From an uncultured Coriobacteriaceae bacterium (GTDB lineage Bacteria > Actinomycetota > Coriobacteriia > Coriobacteriales > Eggerthellaceae): a stretch of DNA of 33,109 bases. The translations under genes were made by a program, and so were the position numbers. The notes below the pieces were generated by a model. That model did no database searches. It was not told the DNA's origin and saw only the letters and a list, made by a program, of their open reading frames with translations. The stretch spans positions 1 to 33,109 of the forward strand of contig USAB01000008.1 of the NCBI GenBank assembly GCA_900552585.1. The letters are read 5' to 3'. Shown in pieces: positions 26,853 to 33,109 of this stretch (position 1 is the stretch's first letter; each line of letters opens with the position of its first letter).

Positions 26853-26882
26853 ATCCCCCATCCGACAGAAGGGACGGGGGAT
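26853..26882 (-). terminator. Terminator of the panB-panC transcript
   Basis: The minus strand forms an 11-bp stem (26882-26872 with 26863-26853) including one G-U pair, with an 8-nt loop, followed by TCTTGC. It lies 80 nt after the panC stop and just before the next promoter. Confidence 0.6.
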
Positions 26883-26928
26883 ATGACCTACTACACAATA
26901 GCCTGTATCTGGGTAACGCTTCTGAACA

Positions 26929-26954
26929 GTGTCGCACCCGCTTGGGAGCGACAC
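26929..26954 (-). terminator. Hairpin directly after panC
   Basis: GTGTCGC and GCGACAC (26929-26935 and 26948-26954) form a perfect 7-bp stem with a 12-nt loop, 8 nt past the panC stop. The tail is not U-rich; it may be an mRNA end protector or a weak first terminator. Confidence 0.4.
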
Positions 26955-26962
26955 ACAGAAAC

Positions 26963-27814
26963 CTATTCGCCCCAGATGAAATTATCGATCAGGCGCGTCT
27001 TGCCAATGTAGACGGCAATGGCGCACAGGGCGGGTTTGCCGTCCTCAATGCGATCGATCTGCACGATGTCGTTGAAGTCGACCAGTTTCACGTAGTCGAT
27101 CTTCGCCAGCGGCTCAGTTTCGATGATGGCGCGCATAGCCTCAAGGATGGGCTTCGCCTCGCGCTCGCCGTCTTCCACCATCTGCTTGCCGGCAAAAATG
27201 GCGCGGGACAGACACAACGCCGCCTTGCGCTCTTCGGAGGACAGATACGTGTTGCGCGAGCTCTTCGCCAGGCCGTCCTCCTCGCGGACGATGGGACATC
27301 CCACGATCTCCAGGTTGAAGTTCAGGTCGCGCACCATGCGGCGCAGGACCGCCAGCTGCTGGGCGTCCTTTTGACCGTAATATGCGCGATCGGGCTGTAC
27401 GATGTTAAAGAACTTTGCGCAGACCGTGCACACGCCGCTGAAATGGATGGGGCGCGTGAGGCCGCACAGCTCGTTCGTCAGGCCGTTCATATCGATGTAC
27501 GTCACGTTGTCCGGATAGTACATCTCGGATGGTTCGGGATGGAACAGCAGGTCGGCTCCGTTATCCTGAGCCAGCTTGGCATCGCGGTCCAAATCGCGCG
27601 GATAGGATTCCAGATCCTCTGTGGGGCCGAACTGCGTCGGATTCACGAAATCCGTGACCACGACGCGGTCGTTTTCCTGGTTTGCACGCGCAATCAAGCT
27701 TGCGTGGCCCTCATGCAAGAAGCCCATGGTGGTCACCAGGCCCACGGTAAGGCCTTCTTGACGCCAGGCTTTCACCGCCGCGCGGACTTCGGGAATGGTT
27801 TCGACGATCTGCAT
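26963..27814 (-). CDS. panC: Pantoate--beta-alanine ligase (pantothenate synthetase)
   Basis: A 283-residue cytosolic enzyme that joins pantoate and beta-alanine with ATP, the last step to pantothenate. The adenylate-forming HIGH-type motif GFLHEGH is at 31-37 and the KSSRN (KMSKS-like) segment at 184-188. TDFVNPTQFGP and YYGQKDAQQL are typical PanC segments. It begins 7 nt after panB with GAGGGG as ribosome binding site. No panD is nearby. Confidence 0.97.
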   Translation of the reverse strand: MQIVETIPEVRAAVKAWRQEGLTVGLVTTMGFLHEGHASLIARANQENDRVVVTDFVNPTQFGPTEDLESYPRDLDRDAKLAQDNGADLLFHPEPSEMYYPDNVTYIDMNGLTNELCGLTRPIHFSGVCTVCAKFFNIVQPDRAYYGQKDAQQLAVLRRMVRDLNFNLEIVGCPIVREEDGLAKSSRNTYLSSEERKAALCLSRAIFAGKQMVEDGEREAKPILEAMRAIIETEPLAKIDYVKLVDFNDIVQIDRIEDGKPALCAIAVYIGKTRLIDNFIWGE

Positions 27815-27821
27815 GCTTGTA

Positions 27822-28673
27822 TTAACCCCTCTTCACCTGTTCGACGAGTTCGTCCATGACCTCATCGTCAATCTTGTACGTATGCTCGGGCGCCGGGAAC
27901 GCACCGCTCTTGACTTCCTCGATGTATTTGCCGTACGCCTCCTTGATGATATCGCCAACATGGGCGTACTGCTTGACGAATTTCGGCACGAAACCGCCGC
28001 CGAACATGTCCAGCAGATCCTGGCATACCAGCACCTGGCCATCGCATCCGTTGCCGGCACCGATGCCGATGGTGGGAATGTCCAGCTGCTCGGAGATGAA
28101 CGTGCCCAGCTTTGCGGGAATACCTTCCAAGACCACCGAGAACGCCCCGGCCTCCTGGACCTTCAGCGCGTCTTCCACAAGCTGCTTCGCCGCATCCACG
28201 CTCTTGCCCTGCACTTTGAAACCGCCGAACACATTGGACGACTGGGGCGTCAACCCGATATGGCCCTGAACGGGAATGCCATTCGTGGTCATGGCTTTGA
28301 TCTGGGCGGCAACGCGCGCGCCGCCTTCCAGCTTCACGGCGTTCGCACGGCCCTCCTTCATCAGGCGGGCGGCATTGCGCAGGCCGTCTTCGACCGAGAT
28401 CTCGTACGACATGAACGGCATATCGCAGACCACCAGCGTATCGCTGGTCGCGCGCGCTACGGCTGCGCAATGGTGAATCATATCCTCCATGGTCACGGAG
28501 ATAGTGTCCTCATAACCCAGCATGGTCATGCCCAGCGAATCGCCGACGAGGATCATGTTGATGCCCGCCTGCTCCGCCAGCTTCGCCATGGAGAAATCGT
28601 ACGAGGTCACCATTGTGATCTTGTCTCCGTCGAGCTTCTGCTGCTTGATCGTGAGCACTGTATTCTTAGCCAT
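27822..28673 (-). CDS. panB: 3-methyl-2-oxobutanoate hydroxymethyltransferase
   Basis: A 283-residue enzyme that makes ketopantoate from alpha-ketoisovalerate and methylene-tetrahydrofolate. VGDSLGM (43-49) has the metal ligand Asp45, VKLEGG binds substrate, and Glu183 in VLEGIP is the likely catalytic base. VQGHIGLTPQS is a PanB hallmark. The ATG follows AAAGGT. It is 106 nt downstream of the DUF2520 gene and nearly abuts panC. Confidence 0.97.
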   Translation of the reverse strand: MAKNTVLTIKQQKLDGDKITMVTSYDFSMAKLAEQAGINMILVGDSLGMTMLGYEDTISVTMEDMIHHCAAVARATSDTLVVCDMPFMSYEISVEDGLRNAARLMKEGRANAVKLEGGARVAAQIKAMTTNGIPVQGHIGLTPQSSNVFGGFKVQGKSVDAAKQLVEDALKVQEAGAFSVVLEGIPAKLGTFISEQLDIPTIGIGAGNGCDGQVLVCQDLLDMFGGGFVPKFVKQYAHVGDIIKEAYGKYIEEVKSGAFPAPEHTYKIDDEVMDELVEQVKRG

Positions 28674-28779
28674 TATCCGACCTTTCCGCCCCTCCGTTTT
28701 CCGGAAGGCACATGGGGCAGGCGCCCCTTCTTATTATCGCGTGACGCTTCAGCATCGCGCCGATGCCAGAATCCGCACC

Positions 28780-29607
28780 TCAGGCGCGGGCATGCTTCGC
28801 AGCGGCGATATCATACAACACGCTTGTGAGCTGCTCATAGATAATCCGGTCGCGCCCTTCCAGGCAGGCAAGGTGCTTTTCGATGGTAGCCGCGTCGCCG
28901 CGTTCGGCGGGACCCGTAAGCGAATCCACGATGCCATCCGTCACGATATGCTCTGCATTGCCCATGAACAGCGGACACAACGCCTTCTCCGCCGCGTTGC
29001 GAGAAAAACCGCACTGCACCAGCTGATCTGCTGCCGTGCTGTACAGCCCCACCACCAGGTTGCTTGCCATGACGGCGGCCGCATGGTAACGCACCTTGTC
29101 CTGCGCGTCTATGATTTGAACGGTATTACCCACGCCGCGCATGAAGTCCACGATGCCGTTGATATGCGCTGCGCTGCCTTCCACCGTGAAGAACGCGTCT
29201 CCCAGCTCCCGGTACGACTCGTATTTCGAGCTAATCGCATACAGCGGATGGATGGAATAGCCCCATCCTCCCAGTTCCTCAATACCATCGAACACCGTCG
29301 AGGGAAGCGCGCCGCTGCAATGGCAGATGCTCTTACGCGAGAGGTCCACAGCGCCTTCGCGCGTCATCTGGGCAATCTCATGCCAAACTTGGGCGATGCG
29401 GTCGTCGGGAACGGTAAGGAACACCAAATCAGAAGCAGCAATGAGATCCGCCTTGTCCGCATATGCACGGCCGCCGGCGAAAGCGGCCGCTTCCTGGGCG
29501 GATGATACGCCGGTGCTGGTGTATCCGACAATTTCCACGCCGTGTTGGGCCAGATACTTCCCCATTGAGAAGCCAACCTTGCCTGCACCGATGAATCCAA
29601 CTTTCAC
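28780..29607 (-). CDS. Rossmann-fold/DUF2520 protein, candidate ketopantoate reductase
   Basis: A 275-residue protein. The N-terminus has a dinucleotide-binding GAGKVG at 7-12 after beta-strand KVGFI, followed by VFLTVPDDRIAQVW, as in 6-phosphogluconate-dehydrogenase-like reductases. The C-terminal half is all-helical and matches DUF2520 (VRYHAAAVMASNLVVGLY). The start is GTG at 29607 with GGGAG 6 nt upstream; an in-frame ATG at 29646 lacks such a site. Located just before panB and panC, with no panE in the window, it may reduce ketopantoate to pantoate, as similarly placed DUF2520 genes beside panC in other actinobacteria suggest. That function is inferred. Confidence 0.82.
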   Translation of the reverse strand: MKVGFIGAGKVGFSMGKYLAQHGVEIVGYTSTGVSSAQEAAAFAGGRAYADKADLIAASDLVFLTVPDDRIAQVWHEIAQMTREGAVDLSRKSICHCSGALPSTVFDGIEELGGWGYSIHPLYAISSKYESYRELGDAFFTVEGSAAHINGIVDFMRGVGNTVQIIDAQDKVRYHAAAVMASNLVVGLYSTAADQLVQCGFSRNAAEKALCPLFMGNAEHIVTDGIVDSLTGPAERGDAATIEKHLACLEGRDRIIYEQLTSVLYDIAAAKHARA

Positions 29608-29952
29608 GTTTGTCTCCCTATCTGTCGGCGCCCTTCGATATGGCACGGACGCCCGGTGCGCACCCGCTCATTCCGCCTACGACCGATCAAATCTCGGCAT
29701 CGTCGCATCAGCGAGGGGATTCCTGCCCGAAAAGTATGGCGCATTTCTGCCAGCCCGTTGGGATATATCCGCTAAATAACCTGATATGGCTACTTAGCAT
29801 CACAATATATTGAGTCAATTTATGCAATGAAAATCAATATGGCGTGGATAACAGCCCTATATTTCAGAATTGTTACACAGATAGGCGGATACGCGCGAGC
29901 GCTGTGCACTCCGCGCGTATCCGCCTATCGCAACGGTTCCTGTCGCATTCTC
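29608..29952. other. Gene-free, partly AT-rich region before the DUF2520 gene
   Basis: The 345 bases contain the strong hairpin at 29880-29929 and an AT-rich island at about 29760-29880 with ATATTGA/TCAATAT inverted repeats and the palindrome CAATATATTG. The island contrasts with the GC-rich flanks and probably contains the pan-cluster promoter, though no clean -35/-10 pair is found. No gene is supported here. Confidence 0.55.
29880..29929 (-). terminator. 18-bp perfect hairpin after the JAMM protease gene
   Basis: The arms at 29880-29897 and 29912-29929 are exact reverse complements with a 14-nt loop, beginning 23 nt after the JAMM stop. The minus-strand tail TGTGTAACAATTC is not a U-tract, so this could be a U-less terminator. 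It is the longest perfect stem seen in the window. Confidence 0.6.
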
Positions 29953-30366
29953 CTACTCGATGACGAGGTTCTCCTTCGTGGATTCCCGGCCGTTGAAATG
30001 AAACGAGTTCAACACGGGCTCGTCTTCCCTAAGACTCAAAATGAGATAGCTGGCGGAGTGATCGTATGCCAGGCGCTTGTCCTCTTCGGACTGCCGCGAC
30101 GGCGTCTCCGGGTGCGAATGGAAATTGCCGATCATGGCAAGGCCCCGCATCCGCGCATCCTTCACCGCTGCCAGCTGGTCGCGCGGGTCGATGGTGAAGT
30201 GCACGTTCGTATGGTCCGTGTTCTCGCACGGGTACACGCGCTCGACGGTCTTCACATTGCCCTGTATGCGGCCCGCCAGCAGGCCGCATGCTTCTTCCGG
30301 CAGGCAGGCGCGTGCGTGCACGAGTATCTGCTCGTACGCAGCCTGGGGCAGCTTCACGGTATACAT
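29953..30366 (-). CDS. JAMM/MPN+ metalloprotease, HcyD/Mec+/QbsD-like
   Basis: A 137-residue zinc peptidase. The JAMM signature is complete: Glu25 in EEACGLLAG, His83 and His85 in GNFHSHP, Ser93 and Asp96 in SEED. Bacterial members trim the C-terminus of ThiS/ubiquitin-like carriers (QbsD) or release Cys from CysO (Mec+). Here it is the last gene of the operon, 10 nt after the ThiF-like gene. The carrier encoded in the same operon ends GGGAC, so its expected role is removing the extra C-terminal residues to expose Gly-Gly, or freeing the sulfur product. This is inference from family and context. Confidence 0.88.
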   Translation of the reverse strand: MYTVKLPQAAYEQILVHARACLPEEACGLLAGRIQGNVKTVERVYPCENTDHTNVHFTIDPRDQLAAVKDARMRGLAMIGNFHSHPETPSRQSEEDKRLAYDHSASYLILSLREDEPVLNSFHFNGRESTKENLVIE

Positions 30367-30376
30367 GAACCCACCC

Positions 30377-31189
30377 CTATGCGTGCGACTTCATATCGCA
30401 AGCAGTCTGCTCGTAGTCGATGGAGCGGTCGATGGTGGGATGGTCGCCGCAGACGGCGCAGCGCGGGTCGCGGGAGATTTTCACCGTGCGGAATTCCATC
30501 TTCAACGCATCGTACGTCATCAGACGTCCCGTCAGAAGCTGGCCCACGCCCGTAATGTATTTGATAGTCTCCATGGCCTGCAGACTGCCGATGACACCGC
30601 CCATAGCGCCGATGACGCCCGCCTGGCTGCACGTGGGAACCGCATCGGCCGGCGGCGGCGTCTGGAACACGCAGCGGTAGCAGGGGCCCTGACCCGGCAC
30701 ATACGTCATGAGCTGCCCGCTGAAGCGAATGATACCCGCATGGGAAAACGGCTTGCCGGCAAGCACGCACGCATCGTTGATCAGGAACTTCGCTGGGAAA
30801 TTGTCCGTCCCGTCCACGATGAAGTCATATGGCTCAATCAGGTCTATGATGTTGTACGAGCTCACGAACTCCTGGTACGTGTTGACCGTGATATCCGGGT
30901 TGATGGCACGCATCTTGTTCGCAGCGGATTCCACTTTCGGAATACCGACATCCGGCGTGGTGTGGATGACCTGGCGCTGCAGGTTCGACAGGTCCACCAC
31001 GTCCGCGTCGGCGATGCCGATGGTGCCCACGCCCGCCGCAGCAAGATACAGCGCAACCGGCGCACCCAGGCCGCCGGCGCCGATAATCAACACCTTCGCG
31101 TTGTTGATCTTCTTCTGGCCCTTGATGCCGACCTGCTTCAGGATGATGTGGCGCGAATAGCGCTCCAGCTGTTCGTTCGTGAACGCCAT
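30377..31189 (-). CDS. ThiF/MoeB/HesA-family adenylyltransferase, HcyF-like
   Basis: A 270-residue E1-like enzyme that adenylates the C-terminal glycine of a ThiS/MoaD-like carrier. The nucleotide loop GAGGLG is at 37-42, DGTDNF at 126-131, a catalytic-type Cys187 in PTCSQAGV, and a structural zinc site at C170/C173 and C244/C247. The start directly follows the TAG of the carrier gene, so the two are coupled. With sulfite reductase and JAMM genes, this fits the homocysteine-forming thiocarboxylate pathway more than thiamine or molybdopterin synthesis, though the sequence alone cannot exclude the latter. Confidence 0.92.
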   Translation of the reverse strand: MAFTNEQLERYSRHIILKQVGIKGQKKINNAKVLIIGAGGLGAPVALYLAAAGVGTIGIADADVVDLSNLQRQVIHTTPDVGIPKVESAANKMRAINPDITVNTYQEFVSSYNIIDLIEPYDFIVDGTDNFPAKFLINDACVLAGKPFSHAGIIRFSGQLMTYVPGQGPCYRCVFQTPPPADAVPTCSQAGVIGAMGGVIGSLQAMETIKYITGVGQLLTGRLMTYDALKMEFRTVKISRDPRCAVCGDHPTIDRSIDYEQTACDMKSHA

Positions 31190-31399
31190 CTAGCAGGCAC
31201 CCCCGCCCATGAAATACAGGAATTCCACCACGTCCCCGTCCTTGATGACCGTGGTGTCGAAATCGTCCGAGCGGACGAACTCGTCGTTGAGGGAGACCGT
31301 GACGTACAGCGGATTGTCCAACTCCTCCGCGTCGATGAGCTGCTTGACCGTCAGGCCGTCGTCGTACGTCTTCTTCTCACCGGCAACTGTAATCTGCAT
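31190..31399 (-). CDS. ThiS/MoaD-like sulfur-carrier protein with a C-terminal extension, HcyS-like
   Basis: A 69-residue ubiquitin-fold protein. The beginning MQITVAGEKK and the end DGDVVEFLYFMGGGAC are typical of ThiS-like carriers. The functional form must end in Gly-Gly so it can be adenylated and turned into a thiocarboxylate. Here Gly65-Gly67 is followed by Ala68-Cys69, so two residues (or three, depending on the register) need trimming, presumably by the JAMM enzyme of the operon. It is 27 nt after the TusA-like gene and abuts the ThiF-like gene. Confidence 0.9.
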   Translation of the reverse strand: MQITVAGEKKTYDDGLTVKQLIDAEELDNPLYVTVSLNDEFVRSDDFDTTVIKDGDVVEFLYFMGGGAC

Positions 31400-31426
31400 G
31401 TTAATTACCTTTCTCCCGTGACGTTG

Positions 31427-31678
31427 CTATTCGTCATCCTCGCCTTTGCGCACCAGCATGGTGTACGTGCCGTCGCCGTTGTCCGACAGCTTCAGCACCT
31501 GATGGCCCTGCTCCTTGCATGAGCGGGGCACGTTCTGCAGCGGCTCGCCATCCGCCAGCCGGACGGACAGCACATCGCCGGTATCCAATTCCTCGAGCGC
31601 GACCTTCGTTTTCACGAAGGTAACCGGGCACACCACGTCCGTGATATCCACGCTATCCGCAATTTCGAAATCAGCCAT
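31427..31678 (-). CDS. TusA/SirA-like sulfur-transfer protein
   Basis: An 83-residue protein of the TusA fold. The CP motif Cys17-Pro18 (VVCPVTFVKTKVAL) is the sulfur-accepting site of the family; a second Cys54 lies in SCKEQGH. It probably relays sulfane sulfur or sulfide to the carrier system. The ATG at 31678 overlaps the sulfite reductase stop by 8 nt, and a longer in-frame form would lie inside that gene. Its true donor and acceptor are unknown. Confidence 0.88.
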   Translation of the reverse strand: MADFEIADSVDITDVVCPVTFVKTKVALEELDTGDVLSVRLADGEPLQNVPRSCKEQGHQVLKLSDNGDGTYTMLVRKGEDDE

Positions 31679-32537
31679 TGAAAGCCTCCTTGATCGTCTT
31701 GTTGAATTCCACGCGGCCGGTCCGCTCCAGCAGCTTACCGAAGCGCTCGCCCGCCACGCCGTGGTCACGGAAGTACCCGATAGCCGCATCCGTCACGCGG
31801 AACAGCTGCTCTTCGTCTTCTACCACGGGAATGGCCGGCTGCCCCTTGATGAGCTGGCTGCCGAACTGGCCGCCGAAGAACAGCGAATAGCCCGGCTTGG
31901 TTTCCCAGGCATCCGTGGGACACGCCTTCGCGCAGCGGCCGCAGCTGACGCACTTGCCGTAGTCCAACACCACTTTGTCGTCTTCCAAATGAAGCGCATC
32001 GTCACGGCAAGCCTTTTCGCAGATGCCGCATGCAATGCACGGGTCGGGCAGCCACTTCACCTTCAGGGCGCCCTTGATGCCCACGTCGTTCTCCTCCGCC
32101 TTCAGGCAGTTGTTCGCGCATCCCGTGACGCCGAACTTGAACTTATGCGGCATCTCCACGCCGTAATAACGCTTGTCCAGCTTCTGCGCGATATCCTGCG
32201 CATCGATGCTGGCCGACGGGCATACCGTGTTGCCCTGGCATGCCGTGACCGTACGGGCGCGCGGCCCGCATACGCCCGGGCGCAGGCCGTACTGCGCCAG
32301 CTCTGCGCGGATGGCCTCCACGTCCTCCAGGCGCACGAAGGGAATCTCGACGCCCTGGCGCGCGGTCAGATGCACCGTGCCGTTGCCGTACTTGTCCGCC
32401 ACGGCGGAGATGGAGCGCAGGTTCTCGGCGCTCAGTGCGCCACCGACCACGTGCAGGCGCAGCGAGAAGCGGTTCTTCTGCTTCTGGCGCATGAAACCCC
32501 CGCGTTTCAGCGTGGCATAATCTACCTTCTCGGTCAT
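31671..32537 (-). CDS. Siroheme [4Fe-4S] sulfite/nitrite reductase with two ferredoxin clusters
   Basis: A 288-residue anaerobic-type enzyme. The coupled siroheme/[4Fe-4S] site is C100-x5-C106 with C140-x3-C144 (CQGNTVC and GCANNC). Two ferredoxin-like [4Fe-4S] motifs follow: C167/C170/C173/C177 and C196/C199/C202/C206. This layout is that of small AsrC-like or Fsr-like sulfite reductases, which make sulfide from sulfite with ferredoxin electrons. Operon context points to assimilation. The start at 32537 follows GAGGAGGAGAA and overlaps the MetY fragment stop by 4 nt (ATGA). Nitrite reduction is an alternative. Confidence 0.9.
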   Translation of the reverse strand: MTEKVDYATLKRGGFMRQKQKNRFSLRLHVVGGALSAENLRSISAVADKYGNGTVHLTARQGVEIPFVRLEDVEAIRAELAQYGLRPGVCGPRARTVTACQGNTVCPSASIDAQDIAQKLDKRYYGVEMPHKFKFGVTGCANNCLKAEENDVGIKGALKVKWLPDPCIACGICEKACRDDALHLEDDKVVLDYGKCVSCGRCAKACPTDAWETKPGYSLFFGGQFGSQLIKGQPAIPVVEDEEQLFRVTDAAIGYFRDHGVAGERFGKLLERTGRVEFNKTIKEAFNG

Positions 32538-32965
32538 TTCTCCTCCTCGATCTTCCGAAGCGCAGCGTCGAAGTCCGCAATCAGGTCCGCGACATCCTCC
32601 AACCCCACGCATACGCGAACCATGTCCGGGAACACGCCGGATGCCTCCTGCTCCTGCGGGCTCAAATGCGCCGCGATGGTGGTGGCGGGATGCACCACCA
32701 GCGTCCGCGCATCGCCGATGTTCGAGACGATGGATGCCAGCTCCAAGGCGTTCAGGAACGCGAATGCCCGTTCCTTCGTTCCCAACCGCAGCGTGAAGAT
32801 GCCGCCGAACATCCCGTTGAACTGCCGCTCTGCCAGATCATGTCCGGGGTCGTCCGACAATCCCGGATAGCGGACGCTGAACCCGCCCGCGGCGGGGTCC
32901 TCCCCCCCCGGCGCCGGCCGCACGACTTTGCCGCCCCGCAGGTCAATGGCTGGGAATAGCTGCAT
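32534..32965 (-). pseudogene. Chimeric reading frame: HisA N-terminus joined to the C-terminal part of O-acetylhomoserine sulfhydrylase (MetY)
   Basis: The 143-residue frame opens with MQLFPAIDLRGGKVVR, the unmistakable start of HisA, with its own AGGAG ribosome binding site. After a short Gly/Pro-rich linker (about 17-28) it continues as MetY from SVRYPGL: NIGDARTLVVHPATT and the closing PDMVRVCVGLEDVADLI are the C-terminal domain. The PLP-binding lysine and the whole catalytic domain are missing, as is the rest of HisA. The end of the frame is normal and overlaps the sulfite reductase start by 4 nt. The junction lies near a run of eight C at about 32892-32899. Either a deletion fused the two genes, or the assembly is chimeric. 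Confidence 0.75.
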
Positions 32966-33000
32966 ATTATTACTCCTAATCTAAGGCTTTCCTTCATACA

Positions 33001-33109
33001 ACCTCTCCGTCTGCACCTTCGGTGCAGCCACCTCTCCTAGTAGGAGAGGCTTTGGCATTTCGTGAAGCTTCGCCTCTTCGCCAGAGGCTCCCCTACTAGG
33101 GGAGCTGTC
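33001..33109. repeat. REP/BIME-like cluster of palindromes at the right edge
   Basis: Consecutive hairpins occur: 33011-33027 (CTGCACC/GGTGCAG), 33031-33049 (CCTCTCCTA/TAGGAGAGG), 33072-33088 (GCCTCT/AGAGGC) and 33087-33105 (GCTCCCC/GGGGAGC). The alternating CTCTCC...GGAGAG and CTCCCC...GGGGAG units resemble intergenic palindromic repeats common in gut anaerobes. The element runs off the window. Whether other copies exist in the genome cannot be seen here. Confidence 0.6.

Noticed and set aside
28710..28740. GGGGC-AGGC-GCCCC hairpin followed by TTCTTATTAT as a terminator
   Set aside because: The U-rich tail is on the plus strand, but no plus-strand gene precedes it; the neighbouring genes are on the minus strand.

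Overview
The window is a compact, GC-rich bacterial chromosome segment, with most genes on the minus strand and tightly packed, and many ATGA or TAATG junctions and strong AGGAGG-type ribosome binding sites. Gene content, codon bias and the form of several proteins (a signal-peptide-bearing AtpF, a small-protein/JAMM sulfur operon, PanB-PanC with a DUF2520 protein) suggest an anaerobic actinobacterium of the Coriobacteriia, probably Eggerthellales. That placement is inference; no rRNA or other decisive marker is present. No prophage, insertion sequence or CRISPR array was seen.

Left part (1-10.5 kb): the 5' end of a sodium-dependent (NSS family) transporter runs off the left edge, divergent from a class II asparagine synthetase (asnB). 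An HSL-type alpha/beta hydrolase follows on the plus strand. It converges on a 602-residue unrecognised, largely disordered protein. Next come truA and dnaE, which are adjacent and co-oriented.

Centre (10.7-18 kb): a complete F1Fo ATP synthase operon on the minus strand, in the order AtpI-like, atpB, atpE, atpF, atpH, atpA, atpG, atpD, atpC, ending at a U-tract terminator. atpF appears to start at TTG behind a perfect Shine-Dalgarno sequence, and its product begins with a signal-peptide-like segment. A tRNA T-arm-like hairpin lies between atpB and atpE.

18.3-26.8 kb: a nucleotide, one-carbon and carbon metabolism block on the minus strand (dCMP deaminase, upp, glyA, rpiB, glpK overlapping a Sua5/YrdC protein, then a LPG-synthase-like membrane protein). 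It is followed by a plus-strand membrane J-domain protein and a small orphan gene.

26.9-29.6 kb: a pantothenate cluster of a DUF2520/Rossmann protein (candidate ketopantoate reductase), panB and panC.

29.9-33.1 kb: a sulfur-assimilation operon resembling the protein-thiocarboxylate homocysteine pathway described in Wolinella: siroheme sulfite reductase, TusA-like protein, ThiS-like carrier, ThiF/MoeB-like activator and JAMM protease. Its first gene should be an O-acetylhomoserine sulfhydrylase (MetY), but only the C-terminal quarter or so is present. That piece is fused in frame to the first residues of HisA, next to REP-like palindromes at the right edge. This is either a real rearrangement or an assembly chimera, and it is the observation most worth checking.
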